Assembly (NCBI GenBank): GCA_039714995.1 | Contig: JBDLII010000002.1 | Location: 1 to 48,730, forward strand | DNA length: 48,730 nt | Direction of reading: 5' to 3' | Origin: Sva-25 sp039714995 | GTDB lineage: Bacteria; Pseudomonadota; Gammaproteobacteria; Chromatiales; Chromatiaceae | Shown here: in pieces, positions 7,791 through 17,452 of the stretch | Position numbering within the stretch: the first letter of the stretch is position 1 | Layout: the number at the start of each line of letters is the position of its first letter | Position numbers and translations under genes: made by a program | Notes under the pieces: model-generated | Database searches by the model: none | What the model was told of the DNA's origin: nothing | What the model saw: only the letters and a program-made list of their open reading frames with translations

Positions 7791-10223
7791 TCAGGCGATT
7801 CTGATCGGTGCAAACTCATGTGCATTCCTGCCCTCGGCATGCGCCTTCCAGGGATCAATCTGTGCGGGCTTCTGCGAGATCAGGAATCGCGCATGCAGCG
7901 CCTTGCGGTTCTCTTCATCATCAACGATCGCCTCCTTGATCTTCTTCAGGCCGACGCGTTCGACCCAGGGTGCGGTACGTTCCAGGTAGTGGGCGTCCTC
8001 ACGATAGAGCTGGGAGAAGGCGCCGCAATACTCCAGCACCTCCTCTTCGGTCTCGACCTTGGTGAGGAAGTCTGTGACCCTGACCTTGATGCCGCCATTG
8101 CCGCCGACATGCAGTTCGTAGCCGGAGTCGACGCACACCACGCCGAAATCCTTGATGGTTGCCTCGGCGCAGTTACGCGGGCAGCCGGAGACTGCCAGCT
8201 TGTACTTGTGCGGCATCCAGGAACCCCAGGTGAGCTCTTCGAGCTTGACGCCCAGCCCTGTCGAGTCCTGTGTGCCCATGCGGCACCAGGTGTCTCCGAC
8301 ACAGGTCTTGCAGGTGCGCATCGCCTTGCCATAGGCGTGTCCCGAGACAAAACCGGCCTCGCTGAGATCCTTCCACATGGCGGGAAGATTCTCCTTCTGC
8401 ACGCCGAACATGTCGATGCGCTGGCCGCCGGTCACCTTCATCTCCGGTACCTCGTATTTTTCGGCGACATCGGCGATGGCGCGCAGCTCCGACGGCGTGC
8501 AGAGGCCGCCGAACATGCGCGGCACCACGGAGTAGGAGCCATCTTTCTGGATGTTGCCGTGGGCGCGCTCATTGATAAAGCGTGACTGGCCGTCATCCTC
8601 GTACTCCTCCGGCCAGGCGCACAGCAGGTAGTAGTTCAGCGCGTTGCGGCATGCAGGACAGCCGTCCGGCGTCTTCCACTCGAAGAAGTCGCGTACGGCA
8701 GGTATCGTCTTCAGTTGGTGCTCGATCATGCCGCTGCGCACTTCGTCATGTGTATAGTCGGTGCAGCCGCACATCGGCTTCCTGCTGGGCGCATCCTCGT
8801 AGTCACCGCCAAGCGTGGTGGCCAGCAGCGATTCGACCAGTCCGGTGCAGGAGCCGCAGGAGGCCGACGCCTTGGTGTGGGCGCGGACATCATCCAGCGT
8901 GAAGAGTTTTTTATCGGTGATGGCGTTGACGATGTCGCCCTTGCAGACGCCGTTGCAGCCGCAGATCTCGGCGCAGTCGTCCATGGCAGCGACACGGGTC
9001 TCGTCGCCATGTCCGGAGTCTCCCAGGTGATGCTGGCCAAAGAGTACGGTGTTGCGAAAATCGGAGATGTCGGTGCCGTCCTTCATCATCTGGAAATACC
9101 AGGTGCCGTCGATGGTGTCGCCATAGAGCACCGCGCCGATGATTTTGTTGTCGCGCACCACCAGCTTCTTGTAGCTGCCGCCGGCGATATCCTGGAACAC
9201 CATCTCCTCGGTATGTTCGTCGCCGCTGAAGTCGCCGGCCGAGAAGAGTTCGATGCCTGTCACTTTTAGCTTGGTTGAGGTGACGGTGCCCTCATAGCGG
9301 CCGATGCCATGCTCGGCGAGGTGGTTGGCGGCAACCTTCGCCTGCTCGAACAGCGGCGCCACCAGGCCGTAGGCGGTGCCACGGTGCTGCACGCACTCGC
9401 CGACGGCGTAGATGCGCGGATCGAAGGTCTGCATCGTGTCATTGACGACGATGCCGCGTTCACAGTGCAGGCCGGCTTCCTGCGCCAGGGTGAAATTCGG
9501 CTTGATGCCGACCGCCATCACAAGCAGGTCGGCCTCGATCTCGGCGCCATCCTTGAAGCGCAGGCCGGTGACGCGGTCATCGCCGAGGATCTCTTCGCTG
9601 GCATGCTCCATCAGGAATTTCATGCCGCGCGACTCGAGGGATTTCTGCAGCATCCTGGCGGCAGGCTTGTCGAGCTGGCGCTCCATCAGGCGGTCCATCA
9701 GGTGTACGATGGTGACATCCATGCCCTGTTTCATCAGACCGTTAGCCGCTTCGAGCCCGAGCAACCCGCCGCCGATGACCACGGCTTTTTTGTAATGCTC
9801 CGAGGCTTCCAGCATGGTGTCGACATCGCCGATATCGCGAAAACCAATGACGCCATATTTATCGGCACCTGGAATCGGCAGCATGAAGGGAACGGAGCCG
9901 GTGGCAATAATCAGACGGTCATAGGGAGCCGTTGTGCCATCCTCGCCGATGACCTCGCGCCTGGCGCGATTGATCCCGGTCACCTTGATACCCTTGTGCA
10001 GGGTGATGGCGTTGTCGCTGTACCACTGCTCGTCATTGAGCATGATCTCGTCGATGGTCTTCTCCGAGGCCAGCACCGGAGAGAGCATGATGCGGTTGTA
10101 GTTGCCGTAAGGCTCCTCGCCGAACACCGTGATGTTGTATTTCTCGGGTTCGAGTTTGAGCACCTCTTCGAGGGTGCGTACACCGGCCATGCCGTTGCCG
10201 ATAAGGACCAGGTTCTCTTTCAT
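7791..10223 (-). CDS. nirB: NADH-dependent nitrite reductase large subunit
   Basis: An 810-residue assimilatory nitrite reductase reducing nitrite to ammonium in the cytoplasm. The order is: FAD/NADH module starting NLVLIGNGMAG (residues 1-410); a BFD-like [2Fe-2S] segment with CGCNGVC and CGSC (about 418-460); the ferredoxin-like half-domain; and the sirohaem-[4Fe-4S] site with CVGDTWC (near 639) and GCPRNC (near 678). ATG 10223 is chosen over an in-frame upstream extension because CTGGAG lies 8 bases before it and the FAD-binding beta strand begins right there. It is the first gene of the operon, 55 bases below the predicted sigma-54 start point. Confidence 0.97.
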   Translation of the reverse strand: MKENLVLIGNGMAGVRTLEEVLKLEPEKYNITVFGEEPYGNYNRIMLSPVLASEKTIDEIMLNDEQWYSDNAITLHKGIKVTGINRARREVIGEDGTTAPYDRLIIATGSVPFMLPIPGADKYGVIGFRDIGDVDTMLEASEHYKKAVVIGGGLLGLEAANGLMKQGMDVTIVHLMDRLMERQLDKPAARMLQKSLESRGMKFLMEHASEEILGDDRVTGLRFKDGAEIEADLLVMAVGIKPNFTLAQEAGLHCERGIVVNDTMQTFDPRIYAVGECVQHRGTAYGLVAPLFEQAKVAANHLAEHGIGRYEGTVTSTKLKVTGIELFSAGDFSGDEHTEEMVFQDIAGGSYKKLVVRDNKIIGAVLYGDTIDGTWYFQMMKDGTDISDFRNTVLFGQHHLGDSGHGDETRVAAMDDCAEICGCNGVCKGDIVNAITDKKLFTLDDVRAHTKASASCGSCTGLVESLLATTLGGDYEDAPSRKPMCGCTDYTHDEVRSGMIEHQLKTIPAVRDFFEWKTPDGCPACRNALNYYLLCAWPEEYEDDGQSRFINERAHGNIQKDGSYSVVPRMFGGLCTPSELRAIADVAEKYEVPEMKVTGGQRIDMFGVQKENLPAMWKDLSEAGFVSGHAYGKAMRTCKTCVGDTWCRMGTQDSTGLGVKLEELTWGSWMPHKYKLAVSGCPRNCAEATIKDFGVVCVDSGYELHVGGNGGIKVRVTDFLTKVETEEEVLEYCGAFSQLYREDAHYLERTAPWVERVGLKKIKEAIVDDEENRKALHARFLISQKPAQIDPWKAHAEGRNAHEFAPIRIA

Positions 10224-10289
10224 GGAACAGACTCCAGGATATATCTTTGTAAAAGTGAATCGTTGAATAGCTGTTGATATTCGCATTGA

Positions 10290-10304
10290 GCAATAAACGT
10301 GCCA
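10290..10304 (-). promoter_or_regulatory. Sigma-54 promoter of nirB
   Basis: On the minus strand the sequence reads TGGCACGTTTATTGC, followed by T and preceded by T. This matches the sigma-54 -24/-12 consensus (YTGGCACG-N4-TTGCW) at every conserved position with correct spacing. The expected start is near 10278, giving a 55-base leader before the nirB ATG. Confidence 0.92.
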
Positions 10305-10366
10305 ATGAAAAGAGTCGAGCCGTGACAAGGGCAAACGCGAGAGAGTTCTCAGATTTCAAGACGCAA

Positions 10367-10383
10367 TGCACCTCTATGGTGCA
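10367..10383. promoter_or_regulatory. NtrC-binding enhancer site upstream of nirB
   Basis: The sequence is TGCACCTCTATGGTGCA, a perfect palindrome TGCACC-N5-GGTGCA that matches the NtrC consensus. Its centre is about 97 bp upstream of the predicted sigma-54 start, a typical NtrC enhancer distance. Together with the promoter it predicts induction of nitrate assimilation under nitrogen limitation. Confidence 0.88.
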
Positions 10384-10541
10384 GTGAAGGCGGCTGTTGT
10401 CTCATTAATGACGATACACAGGAATAAAATCTCCTTGTCTCACCGCTTGCTATTGGGGTAACCTGTATAAAATTTGACCACTCTCAAAAATCTCGCTGCG
10501 CTGTATTCCTGCTGCGGACGATTCTGACTCCTCAATTTTTC

Positions 10542-12359
10542 ATGCCAAGAGCAACACTTTCTCAATCCTCAATGATCGGATGGACAGCCGCGATGGGCTT
10601 TGTGCTGCTGTGGTACGGCCTGCTGCAGGTCGTCACCACGCAGCTGTTCAACGTCTCGCTGCATGACAATGCAGTCGTTCGTGACCTGCTTGCAAACCTG
10701 CTGCTCGGCGCCGCACTTTTTGGCATCACCCGCAATCTCAGCTGGTATCTTCCCACCATCGCGGTGTTGATGACGGTGCTGCATCTCAGCAATGCGGGCA
10801 AGATTGTCGTACTCGGCGGCCCGATCATGCCGGATGATTTTCTGGCTGTACGCAACCTGTTCCTGCTGCTGGACGGGTGGCAGCTGGTTGCTGTCATCGC
10901 CATCGTCGTGATTCCCCTCGCGCTGCTGCTGATAATGACTGCCTGGAAGCGCTTTCACACCTGGATGATTCTGGGCGGTGTCAGCCTCTCGGCGGCCACC
11001 CTGGCACTCGCCCCGGTGACCGTGGTGCAGGCCATGGACGGCTGGTTTGGAAACATCGTGTGGAACCAGCGCGGCAACTTCGAGGATCGCGGGCTGCTGC
11101 TGCACTTCACCCAGGAGACGGCCCGTTATCTCGCGCGAGCGAAAAACCCTCCCGCAGCGGAGGAGGTTGAAGCGGCGCTCGCCGCGTTGCAGCACTCCGG
11201 TCATGGAGCAGCGCCTTACACGCTGCAAACCTCACCGGCTGCAGCACGCAACGTGCATATCATTGTCTTGGAGTCCTTCTGGGATCCTGCCAGGTTGAAC
11301 GCCGCCAACCTCTCCGCTGACCCGCTGGATCCCGGCTTTCGGGCACTGTGGCGAGAGGCCGGGGGGTCGCAGGCGCTTGCTCCTGTTTTCGGCGGCTATA
11401 CGGCCAACACCGAGTTCGAACTGCTGTGCGGGTTTCCGGTGACAGAGGATTCGGTTTTCTTTGAAAGCGGCCTGCGCAAGGATGTTCCCTGCCTGCCCCG
11501 TCTGCTGCGCGATGCGGGATACAGCACCATTGCCTCCCATCCGAACGTCGCCGCATTCTGGAACCGGGTCAACGCCTATCAACGCGTCGGCTTCGAGACC
11601 TACTGGTCGATCAATGACTTTGCAGCTGATGACATGAACAGGGAGTTTCTCAGTGACAGCTCGATGTACCGCCAGGTGATGGAGAAGATCGCCGGCCAGG
11701 CGAAAGGCGACCAGCCAGTGTTCAACTATATGCTGACATTCTTCGGCCATCTCGACTACCCGCTGAACGCGCAGCGCCCGGCCGTCATTGAGGCTGACAG
11801 CAAGATGGTGCAGGATTACGCCAACACCATCTACTACAAATCGCGCGAATTGATGGCCTTCCTCAAACAGTTGCGCGCACAGGACCCTGAAGCGCTGATC
11901 CTTCTGCTTGGCGACCATCTCCCTTTCCTTGGCCCCAATTTCGACGGCTTTACCCAGAGCGGCCTGTTGGCTGACAACCGCTCCAAATTCGACGCCGGCA
12001 TGTTCGCTACCCTGACCGCTACGCCCCTGGTCATCATCGATGGCCGCAACGGCGTACAGCGTCCCGGCGATGTGCCTGTCTTCGAACTGCCGCGAGTGAT
12101 CCTCGAGATGCTGGGCTCTGAGCAGCCATCGATGATGCGCCTCAGCGCATCACCGAACGGCGTACCGCTGAGGCCGCTGCCAGGGCTCTACTTCATCGAC
12201 GACGGGGGAGAACCGACGCTGTGCCGGCTTCAGGGCAGCGGCGACATTGCCTCCGGAGAGAGCAGCGCCTGCCGCGCAACGGCAGCATGGTATAAATCTG
12301 TAACAACCCTTGCCCGGGATCTTTTCAATGGCCACCAGTACAGTCTTCGCCCAGGGTGA
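10542..12359 (+). CDS. LTA synthase-like membrane sulfatase (probable phosphoglycerol transferase)
   Basis: A 605-residue protein with four or five membrane helices in the first 190 residues and a periplasmic alkaline-phosphatase-fold domain (about 230-545). Visible motifs are VLESFWDP (metal binding), GGYTANTEFEL (catalytic Thr near residue 287), SHPNVAAFWNR and LLGDHLPF. This is the lipoteichoic acid synthase/OpgB type, which transfers phosphoglycerol from phosphatidylglycerol. Gram-negative members decorate periplasmic glucans. The convergent neighbour is a GH17-GT2 glucan enzyme, so modification of a beta-glucan is likely (inference). It is not the nitrate operon's gene: it diverges from nirB. 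Confidence 0.85.
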   Translation: MPRATLSQSSMIGWTAAMGFVLLWYGLLQVVTTQLFNVSLHDNAVVRDLLANLLLGAALFGITRNLSWYLPTIAVLMTVLHLSNAGKIVVLGGPIMPDDFLAVRNLFLLLDGWQLVAVIAIVVIPLALLLIMTAWKRFHTWMILGGVSLSAATLALAPVTVVQAMDGWFGNIVWNQRGNFEDRGLLLHFTQETARYLARAKNPPAAEEVEAALAALQHSGHGAAPYTLQTSPAAARNVHIIVLESFWDPARLNAANLSADPLDPGFRALWREAGGSQALAPVFGGYTANTEFELLCGFPVTEDSVFFESGLRKDVPCLPRLLRDAGYSTIASHPNVAAFWNRVNAYQRVGFETYWSINDFAADDMNREFLSDSSMYRQVMEKIAGQAKGDQPVFNYMLTFFGHLDYPLNAQRPAVIEADSKMVQDYANTIYYKSRELMAFLKQLRAQDPEALILLLGDHLPFLGPNFDGFTQSGLLADNRSKFDAGMFATLTATPLVIIDGRNGVQRPGDVPVFELPRVILEMLGSEQPSMMRLSASPNGVPLRPLPGLYFIDDGGEPTLCRLQGSGDIASGESSACRATAAWYKSVTTLARDLFNGHQYSLRPG

Positions 12360-12430
12360 AGCAGATGATCCCATGGAAATATCCCTGACTGAATCGAAGG
12401 GATGGGGGTTCGGGGGAAGGGAATAAATCG

Positions 12431-12447
12431 CAGTGCCGGCGGCACTG
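12431..12447. other. Small hairpin between convergent genes
   Basis: CAGTGCC-GGC-GGCACTG is a perfect 7-bp stem with a 3-base loop, between the convergent sulfatase and glucan-synthase genes. It has no T-tract on either side, so a terminator role is only a guess. Confidence 0.3.
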
Positions 12448-12504
12448 CCGCTATCGATATCTGTTCGCAGAAGCTCCAGCAAGGTGCTGGATGCACTGCC
12501 GGCG

Positions 12505-15102
12505 TCAATTGCGGTTCATGTCGTCCATGGCGCCAACCAGCTTCGCCGGAAGCCATGGCATGCCGCTGACCAGGGAGACCAGCACCGAAGCCATGTATGT
12601 CACGCTCTGAACGCACAGTACCGTCGCCCACAGCCGGACATCGAGCATGGCGCTATCATGCTTGATCATCACCACCACAGCTGCGAGCAGCAGTGCAGTC
12701 AGAAACAGCAGCTCTTCGCGGGCATCGAGCATGGCGCGCAGCATGGCGTTGCTGGATGCCCGTTTTGGAGTGCGGAAAAAACCGATCTTGCGGGTTATGA
12801 AACCCGCCAGCATCGCCCTGGCGATGCTATGCGACAGTGACAGGCCGGCAATGCCTGCAGCGATGCTCTGTCTCAGCGTGGCGCCGATACCGCGGCGATA
12901 GAGAAAAAACATCTTCATGATCTTGAAGATAAACAGCGCCAGCGGCAGTACCATGAAGATCATGTGCGGCGGCGCCACATGCTGCGGATACCACACCATC
13001 GCAATCGACCACCCGAGCGCCGCAAAGTTGAAGATCAGGTTGAGACCGTCGGCCAGCCAGGGCAGCCAGCCGGCGATAAAGTGATAGCGCTGTCCTCTGC
13101 TGAGCATGCTCTTCTTCAGCCCCAGCAACGCTGCAAGGTGTTCGCGCATGATCAGTACGGCGCCGTAGGCCCAGCGAAAGCGTTGCTTCTTGAAGTCCAT
13201 GAAGGTGTCGGGCATCAATCCCTTGCCATAGCATCGCGGCGCATAGATGGAGGCGTGGCCCTGTTCAAAAATGCGCAGCCCCAGCTCGGCATCCTCGGTA
13301 ATGCACCACTCGGCCCAACCACCGACCTCGTCGAGCACCGACCTGCGCACCAGCGTCATGGTGCCGTGCTGGATGATGGCATTGCGTTCATTCCGCGTGA
13401 CCATGCCAATATGGAAAAACCCCCGGTACTCGGCAAGACACATTGCCTTGAAGGCATTCTCATCCCCGTCCCTGTAATCCTGCGGCGCTTGCACGATAGC
13501 CATCTCGGGCGAGCTGAAGTGGGGAACCAGTGAGCGCAGCCACTCGGGTCTGACCTGGTAGTCGCTGTCGATGACAGCGACGACCTCTGCATCTGCCGCC
13601 GTGCGCTGCAGCGCGTAGTTCAAGGCGCCTGCCTTGAAGCCCGCCAGCGGCTCCACATGGTAAAAACGAAAACGCTCTCCCAGTGTTTCACAATGCGCCT
13701 GCACCGGCTGCCACACGCCAGCATCGCGCGTGTTGTTGTCGATAACCAGCACTTCGAAGCGTGGGTAATCGAGCGCTGCCAGTGCGTCAAGCGTCCGGAT
13801 AAGCATCTGTGGCGGCTCGTTGTAGGCAGGGACGTGAATCGAGACCATCGGCAGTTCATCGTCCTGCATCTCCGGTGTCGGCAGTGAACGGCGCGGCGCC
13901 TTCAGCCACAGGGCCTCGGCCCATTCGTGCGCCTCGGCCACCAGCACGACAATCACGCCAAGTGCAAACAGCAGCAGCAGCACTCCCACCGCCAGGGTAG
14001 CGGGCGTCATGTATTGCTGGGAGAAGTTGTAGACCATCCACACGGCGAAAGTCGTGATCGCAAAGGCAACCAGCGCCAGGAAGCCGCGGCCGTGTGGTTT
14101 CAAGCCGCTGCTGTCACGGAACAGCAGCGCCAGCAGGACGATGGCAAGCGCAATGGCAATGGCTGACAATCCCCGCCACTCGGGAATCCTCACAAGAGCA
14201 TTCTTGAGCTCGAACTTGGGTTCGCGTGCCGTGTCGTAGACTCCCCAGTGACTGCCGGCCTCTCCCTCCAGGGAGCTCTTCCAGAGCTGGTCAAAAGCCT
14301 CCATGATGTAGTAGGTGTAGCCATGGATCTCCGCGGCTTCGAGAAAGCGGCGCAGGAAAGCCGCCTGGTTCGAATGGCTTGCAACGGCGCCCTGGCGGGT
14401 ACGGCCATAGCTTGGCCAGCCGACCTCCGCGATGACGATCTCTTTCCCCGGGAATGCCTCCTGCAGCTCGTTGTAACGCTGCACCACATAATCAACAGCG
14501 CTGTCGAGCGGAATCCCCTCCCAGTACGGCAGCAGGTGCACCGCCAGGTAGTCGACATGCTCCGCCAGTTGGGGGTGCTCCAGCCACACATGCCAGGGTT
14601 CCGCCAGGCTGACCGGTGCCCAGACATCACGCTTCACCTGACGCAGATAGTCGATCATCTCTTCGACGGAGCGATCACCGCGCAGCAGGGCCTCGTTGCC
14701 GACGATCACCCGTATAATCGATTGATGGTTCTCCTGGTAGACCTGGATCAGTCTCTCGATCTCGTCAGCATTGGCCGCTTCGTCGTCGCTGATCCAGGCG
14801 CCCAGCGCTACATTGAGATCGAAGGTCGCGGCAAGGCGGGGAATCTCCGCCAGGGTGGATGCCACGGAGTAGGTGCGAATGGCATGGGCGTCGCCAGACA
14901 GCAGATGGAGGTCGTCGATGATCTCCTCGATTTCGGGATAGTTGTCACCGCCTGGCGCTACCTCGCTCTTTCCGGGAGAAAAGCAGAAGCCATCGATTTC
15001 AGAGGGCCAGGGGGGCTCGATATCGGGCTGGTTGACAAGGCTCCACAGCAATACTGTCAACCCGCCCATCAGCAGCGTGATCAGGAGACCGGAACGATTC
15101 AC
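12505..15102 (-). CDS. GH17-GT2 fusion, NdvB-like beta-glucan synthase
   Basis: An 865-residue inner-membrane enzyme. A signal anchor (residues 6-24) is followed by a GH17 glycoside hydrolase domain (about 35-300) with VGNE (acid/base, near 135) and EVGWPS (nucleophile, near 224). Three helices follow, then a GT2 domain (about 415-690) with DSD (near 510), TED (near 600) and QRFRW (near 640), and several C-terminal helices. This architecture is that of Pseudomonas NdvB: beta-glucan polymerisation with GH17 transglycosylation, probably cyclisation or branching, into the periplasm. The neighbouring phosphoglycerol-transferase homologue fits the known glycerol-phosphate decoration of such glucans. 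The exact product is not deducible from sequence. Confidence 0.9.
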   Translation of the reverse strand: MNRSGLLITLLMGGLTVLLWSLVNQPDIEPPWPSEIDGFCFSPGKSEVAPGGDNYPEIEEIIDDLHLLSGDAHAIRTYSVASTLAEIPRLAATFDLNVALGAWISDDEAANADEIERLIQVYQENHQSIIRVIVGNEALLRGDRSVEEMIDYLRQVKRDVWAPVSLAEPWHVWLEHPQLAEHVDYLAVHLLPYWEGIPLDSAVDYVVQRYNELQEAFPGKEIVIAEVGWPSYGRTRQGAVASHSNQAAFLRRFLEAAEIHGYTYYIMEAFDQLWKSSLEGEAGSHWGVYDTAREPKFELKNALVRIPEWRGLSAIAIALAIVLLALLFRDSSGLKPHGRGFLALVAFAITTFAVWMVYNFSQQYMTPATLAVGVLLLLFALGVIVVLVAEAHEWAEALWLKAPRRSLPTPEMQDDELPMVSIHVPAYNEPPQMLIRTLDALAALDYPRFEVLVIDNNTRDAGVWQPVQAHCETLGERFRFYHVEPLAGFKAGALNYALQRTAADAEVVAVIDSDYQVRPEWLRSLVPHFSSPEMAIVQAPQDYRDGDENAFKAMCLAEYRGFFHIGMVTRNERNAIIQHGTMTLVRRSVLDEVGGWAEWCITEDAELGLRIFEQGHASIYAPRCYGKGLMPDTFMDFKKQRFRWAYGAVLIMREHLAALLGLKKSMLSRGQRYHFIAGWLPWLADGLNLIFNFAALGWSIAMVWYPQHVAPPHMIFMVLPLALFIFKIMKMFFLYRRGIGATLRQSIAAGIAGLSLSHSIARAMLAGFITRKIGFFRTPKRASSNAMLRAMLDAREELLFLTALLLAAVVVMIKHDSAMLDVRLWATVLCVQSVTYMASVLVSLVSGMPWLPAKLVGAMDDMNRN

Positions 15103-15471
15103 GCTTGACTACGCCTGCTGCCGAATAGTGGGGTCCGCGGATTCCACGGAAATGGGCTTGATGGGCGGGATTCTCTGCATCTGTTCTCTCTGTACGAACA
15201 ATACCAAAGAGCTGCTGTCGGCCCGGCAGCGGGATTGCTTCTCAGAAGCAGGGGATTTGGATGGATTGTTGCCGGGCGTGGTCTCTTTCCAGACGATAAT
15301 TGTACGTCTGCACAGCAGGAATACAACCACTATTCGCCACTGCTACTCATCGTGAAGCGGCAATCTTTCCCGCAAGCACCGTTTGAGAATGACTGCTGGA
15401 GAGCCGAAAAACAGCCCTGCGCGCCTCTGCCGGCAACACTTTTTGCAGGAGGAAGGGGTGGGTTGATAAGA
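15103..15471. other. Intergenic region without recognised gene
   Basis: 369 bases between the 3' end of nrtD and the start of the GH17-GT2 gene, both leftward. I see only short palindromes (GCTTCTCAGAAGC at 15238-15250; CAGACG/CGTCTG arms at 15290-15310). It should hold the promoter of the glucan gene and the 3' end of the nrt message, but no clear terminator or consensus promoter is visible. Confidence 0.5.
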
Positions 15472-16335
15472 TTATGCAGCGTCTTCACTGCCGACAAGGG
15501 AGAGTTCGACCTCTTTGGCTTCACTGGCGGCCTCTCTTTTATTGTCAGCAGGATTGCGCTGCTTGTCGTAGAGGAATTGCAGCACTTCGTGACGGTAGTG
15601 GTTGTACTCCTCGGACTCCGACATGGAGACGCGGTCTCTCGGTCGCGGCAGGTCGATGTTCAAGATCTCGCCAATGGTTGCGGCCGGTCCGTTGGTCATC
15701 ATGACGATGCGGTCGGAGAGCAGCACCGCCTCATCGACATCATGGGTGATCATGATGACGGTGTTGCCCAGCTCCGCGTGGATCTCCATCAGTGAATCCT
15801 GCAAGTGGGCGCGCGTCAGCGCATCCAGGGCGCCGAAAGGTTCATCCATCAACAACACTTTCGGCTGCATCGAGAGCGCCCTGGCGATGCCGACGCGCTG
15901 TTTCATCCCCCCGGAGATCTCACCGGGACGCTTGTGCATGGCGTGGTCCATGTGCACCAGTTCCAGGTTATGCTCGATCCACTCCTTCATCTCGCGCCTG
16001 GACTTCCCCCTGAAGAGCGGCTTGACGGCCAGCTCGACGTTTTCGTAGGAGGTCATCCAGGGCAGCAGGGAGTGGTTCTGAAATACGACCGCACGTTCGG
16101 GCCCGGGTTCGTTGACCTCTTTCTCGTCCAGCAGTACGCCCCCCTCGGTCGCCTGGTAGAGGCCGGCGACAATATTCAGGACGGTCGACTTGCCGCAGCC
16201 GGAGTGGCCGATCAGCGAAATGTATTCGCCCTTGTCGATTTTCAGGTTGATGTTGTCGAGCGCCCTGAACGGGCCGTCAGGCGTCGGAAAGTCGATGGCG
16301 ACTTCACTCAGGATCAAATGATGGTGAAAAAACAT
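15472..16335 (-). CDS. nrtD: Nitrate ABC transporter ATPase
   Basis: A 287-residue ABC ATPase of the NitT/TauT class, energising nitrate uptake. It shows Walker A GHSGCGKST (near residue 43), signature SGGMKQRVGIARAL, Walker B VLLMDEPFGALD and the H-loop ITHDVDEA. It is a stand-alone ATPase with no fused NrtA-like C-terminal domain, hence the nrtD rather than nrtC name. The ATG at 16335 has GAGG 9 bases upstream. It is the last gene of nrtA-nrtB-nrtD; the 63 bases after nrtB are A/T-rich. Confidence 0.93.
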   Translation of the reverse strand: MFFHHHLILSEVAIDFPTPDGPFRALDNINLKIDKGEYISLIGHSGCGKSTVLNIVAGLYQATEGGVLLDEKEVNEPGPERAVVFQNHSLLPWMTSYENVELAVKPLFRGKSRREMKEWIEHNLELVHMDHAMHKRPGEISGGMKQRVGIARALSMQPKVLLMDEPFGALDALTRAHLQDSLMEIHAELGNTVIMITHDVDEAVLLSDRIVMMTNGPAATIGEILNIDLPRPRDRVSMSESEEYNHYRHEVLQFLYDKQRNPADNKREAASEAKEVELSLVGSEDAA

Positions 16336-16398
16336 TAAAAAAGCCTCGTAATATATTGTTAAAATGATAATTATTAATGGAGTTCAATCGCTGTTCCA

Positions 16399-17403
16399 TT
16401 AACGTGTGATCGCTGCTTTGTCCCACGAGAAGGTTCTTTGCAACGAGAGCATCATGCGGTCCAGGATGAAGCCGATGAAACCGATCACCAGCACCGCGAC
16501 CATGATGCGCCCCAGCGAGTTGGAGCTGCCGTTCTGGAACTCGTCCCACACGAACTTGCCAAGACCGGGGTTCTGCGCCAGCATCTCCGCGGCGATCAGC
16601 ACCATCCAGGCGATGCCCAGCGACAGACGCAGGCCGGTGAACATCATCGGGATGGAGGAGGGGATCACCACCTTCCTGATATGTGTCCACCAGTTGAGGC
16701 GCAGCACCTTGCTGACATTGATCAGGTCAGAGTCGATGCTGGCGACGCCGACGGCGGTGTTGATCAGCGTTGGCCACAGGCAGCAGAGCAGCACTGTCAG
16801 CATCGAGGTCAGGTAGGATTTGGAGAAGAGCGGATCATCGCTGATGTAGACGGCGCTCACCACCATGGTAACCAGCGGCAGCCACGCCAACGGCGAGACC
16901 GGCTTGAAGATCTGTATCAACGGGTTGAAGGCCGTATGCAGGCCTGGGCTCAGGCCGATCAGGATGCCGGCGGGTATGGCGATCAGCGAGGCGAGGATGA
17001 AGCCGCTCATGACAGTCACGATGCTGGTGCCGATCTGGTCGACAAATGTCGGTTTGCCGGTGTATTTGCGTATCTTGACCACCGCGTCCGGATTCTTCTC
17101 CAACTTGGCGGCGTTGCGCTTCTGCTGGCGCTTATAGAATGCGGCCTCCTTGTCACGCGACTCCTGGAACTCATCGACCAGGTTGACGCTCTGCTTCCAG
17201 GTCTCGGCCGGACCGGGAAATTTTCCCAGCGAGGTGTCGATCTGCGAGGCTGCAACACCCCAGAAGATCAGAAAGGCGAGTATGCCCAGCATCGGACTGA
17301 CAATTCCTTTGGCAAGTTCCCTGAGCTGCTGCGGCTTCATCTCACCCTTGACGAATCTGAACAGGGGATCGAATGGCATGGCGATTGATGTGATGATGTT
17401 CAT
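16399..17403 (-). CDS. nrtB: Nitrate ABC transporter permease
   Basis: A 334-residue NitT/TauT-class inner-membrane permease with about six helices and the cytoplasmic coupling loop EMLAQNPGLGKFVWDEF, which contacts the ATPase. After the first helix (about 35-55) comes a charged, Lys/Glu-rich segment (about 75-125), longer than in many bacterial permeases of the class but seen in NrtB relatives. GGAAG precedes the ATG. The gap to nrtA holds a palindromic repeat. Confidence 0.93.
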   Translation of the reverse strand: MNIITSIAMPFDPLFRFVKGEMKPQQLRELAKGIVSPMLGILAFLIFWGVAASQIDTSLGKFPGPAETWKQSVNLVDEFQESRDKEAAFYKRQQKRNAAKLEKNPDAVVKIRKYTGKPTFVDQIGTSIVTVMSGFILASLIAIPAGILIGLSPGLHTAFNPLIQIFKPVSPLAWLPLVTMVVSAVYISDDPLFSKSYLTSMLTVLLCCLWPTLINTAVGVASIDSDLINVSKVLRLNWWTHIRKVVIPSSIPMMFTGLRLSLGIAWMVLIAAEMLAQNPGLGKFVWDEFQNGSSNSLGRIMVAVLVIGFIGFILDRMMLSLQRTFSWDKAAITR

Positions 17404-17452
17404 GTTGTCTTCCAGCTATGCTGATGGGATCGTTATCGGAATAAGGGGTCAT

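Noticed and set aside
9309..10277. 322-codon plus-strand frame
   Set aside because: Antisense to nirB, no domain; it would end within the nirB promoter.
10224..10334. In-frame upstream extension of nirB
   Set aside because: It would run through the sigma-54 promoter, and the ATG at 10223 has a good ribosome-binding site.
16438..17388. 316-codon plus-strand frame
   Set aside because: Antisense to nrtB; Gln/His/Asp-rich shadow translation.
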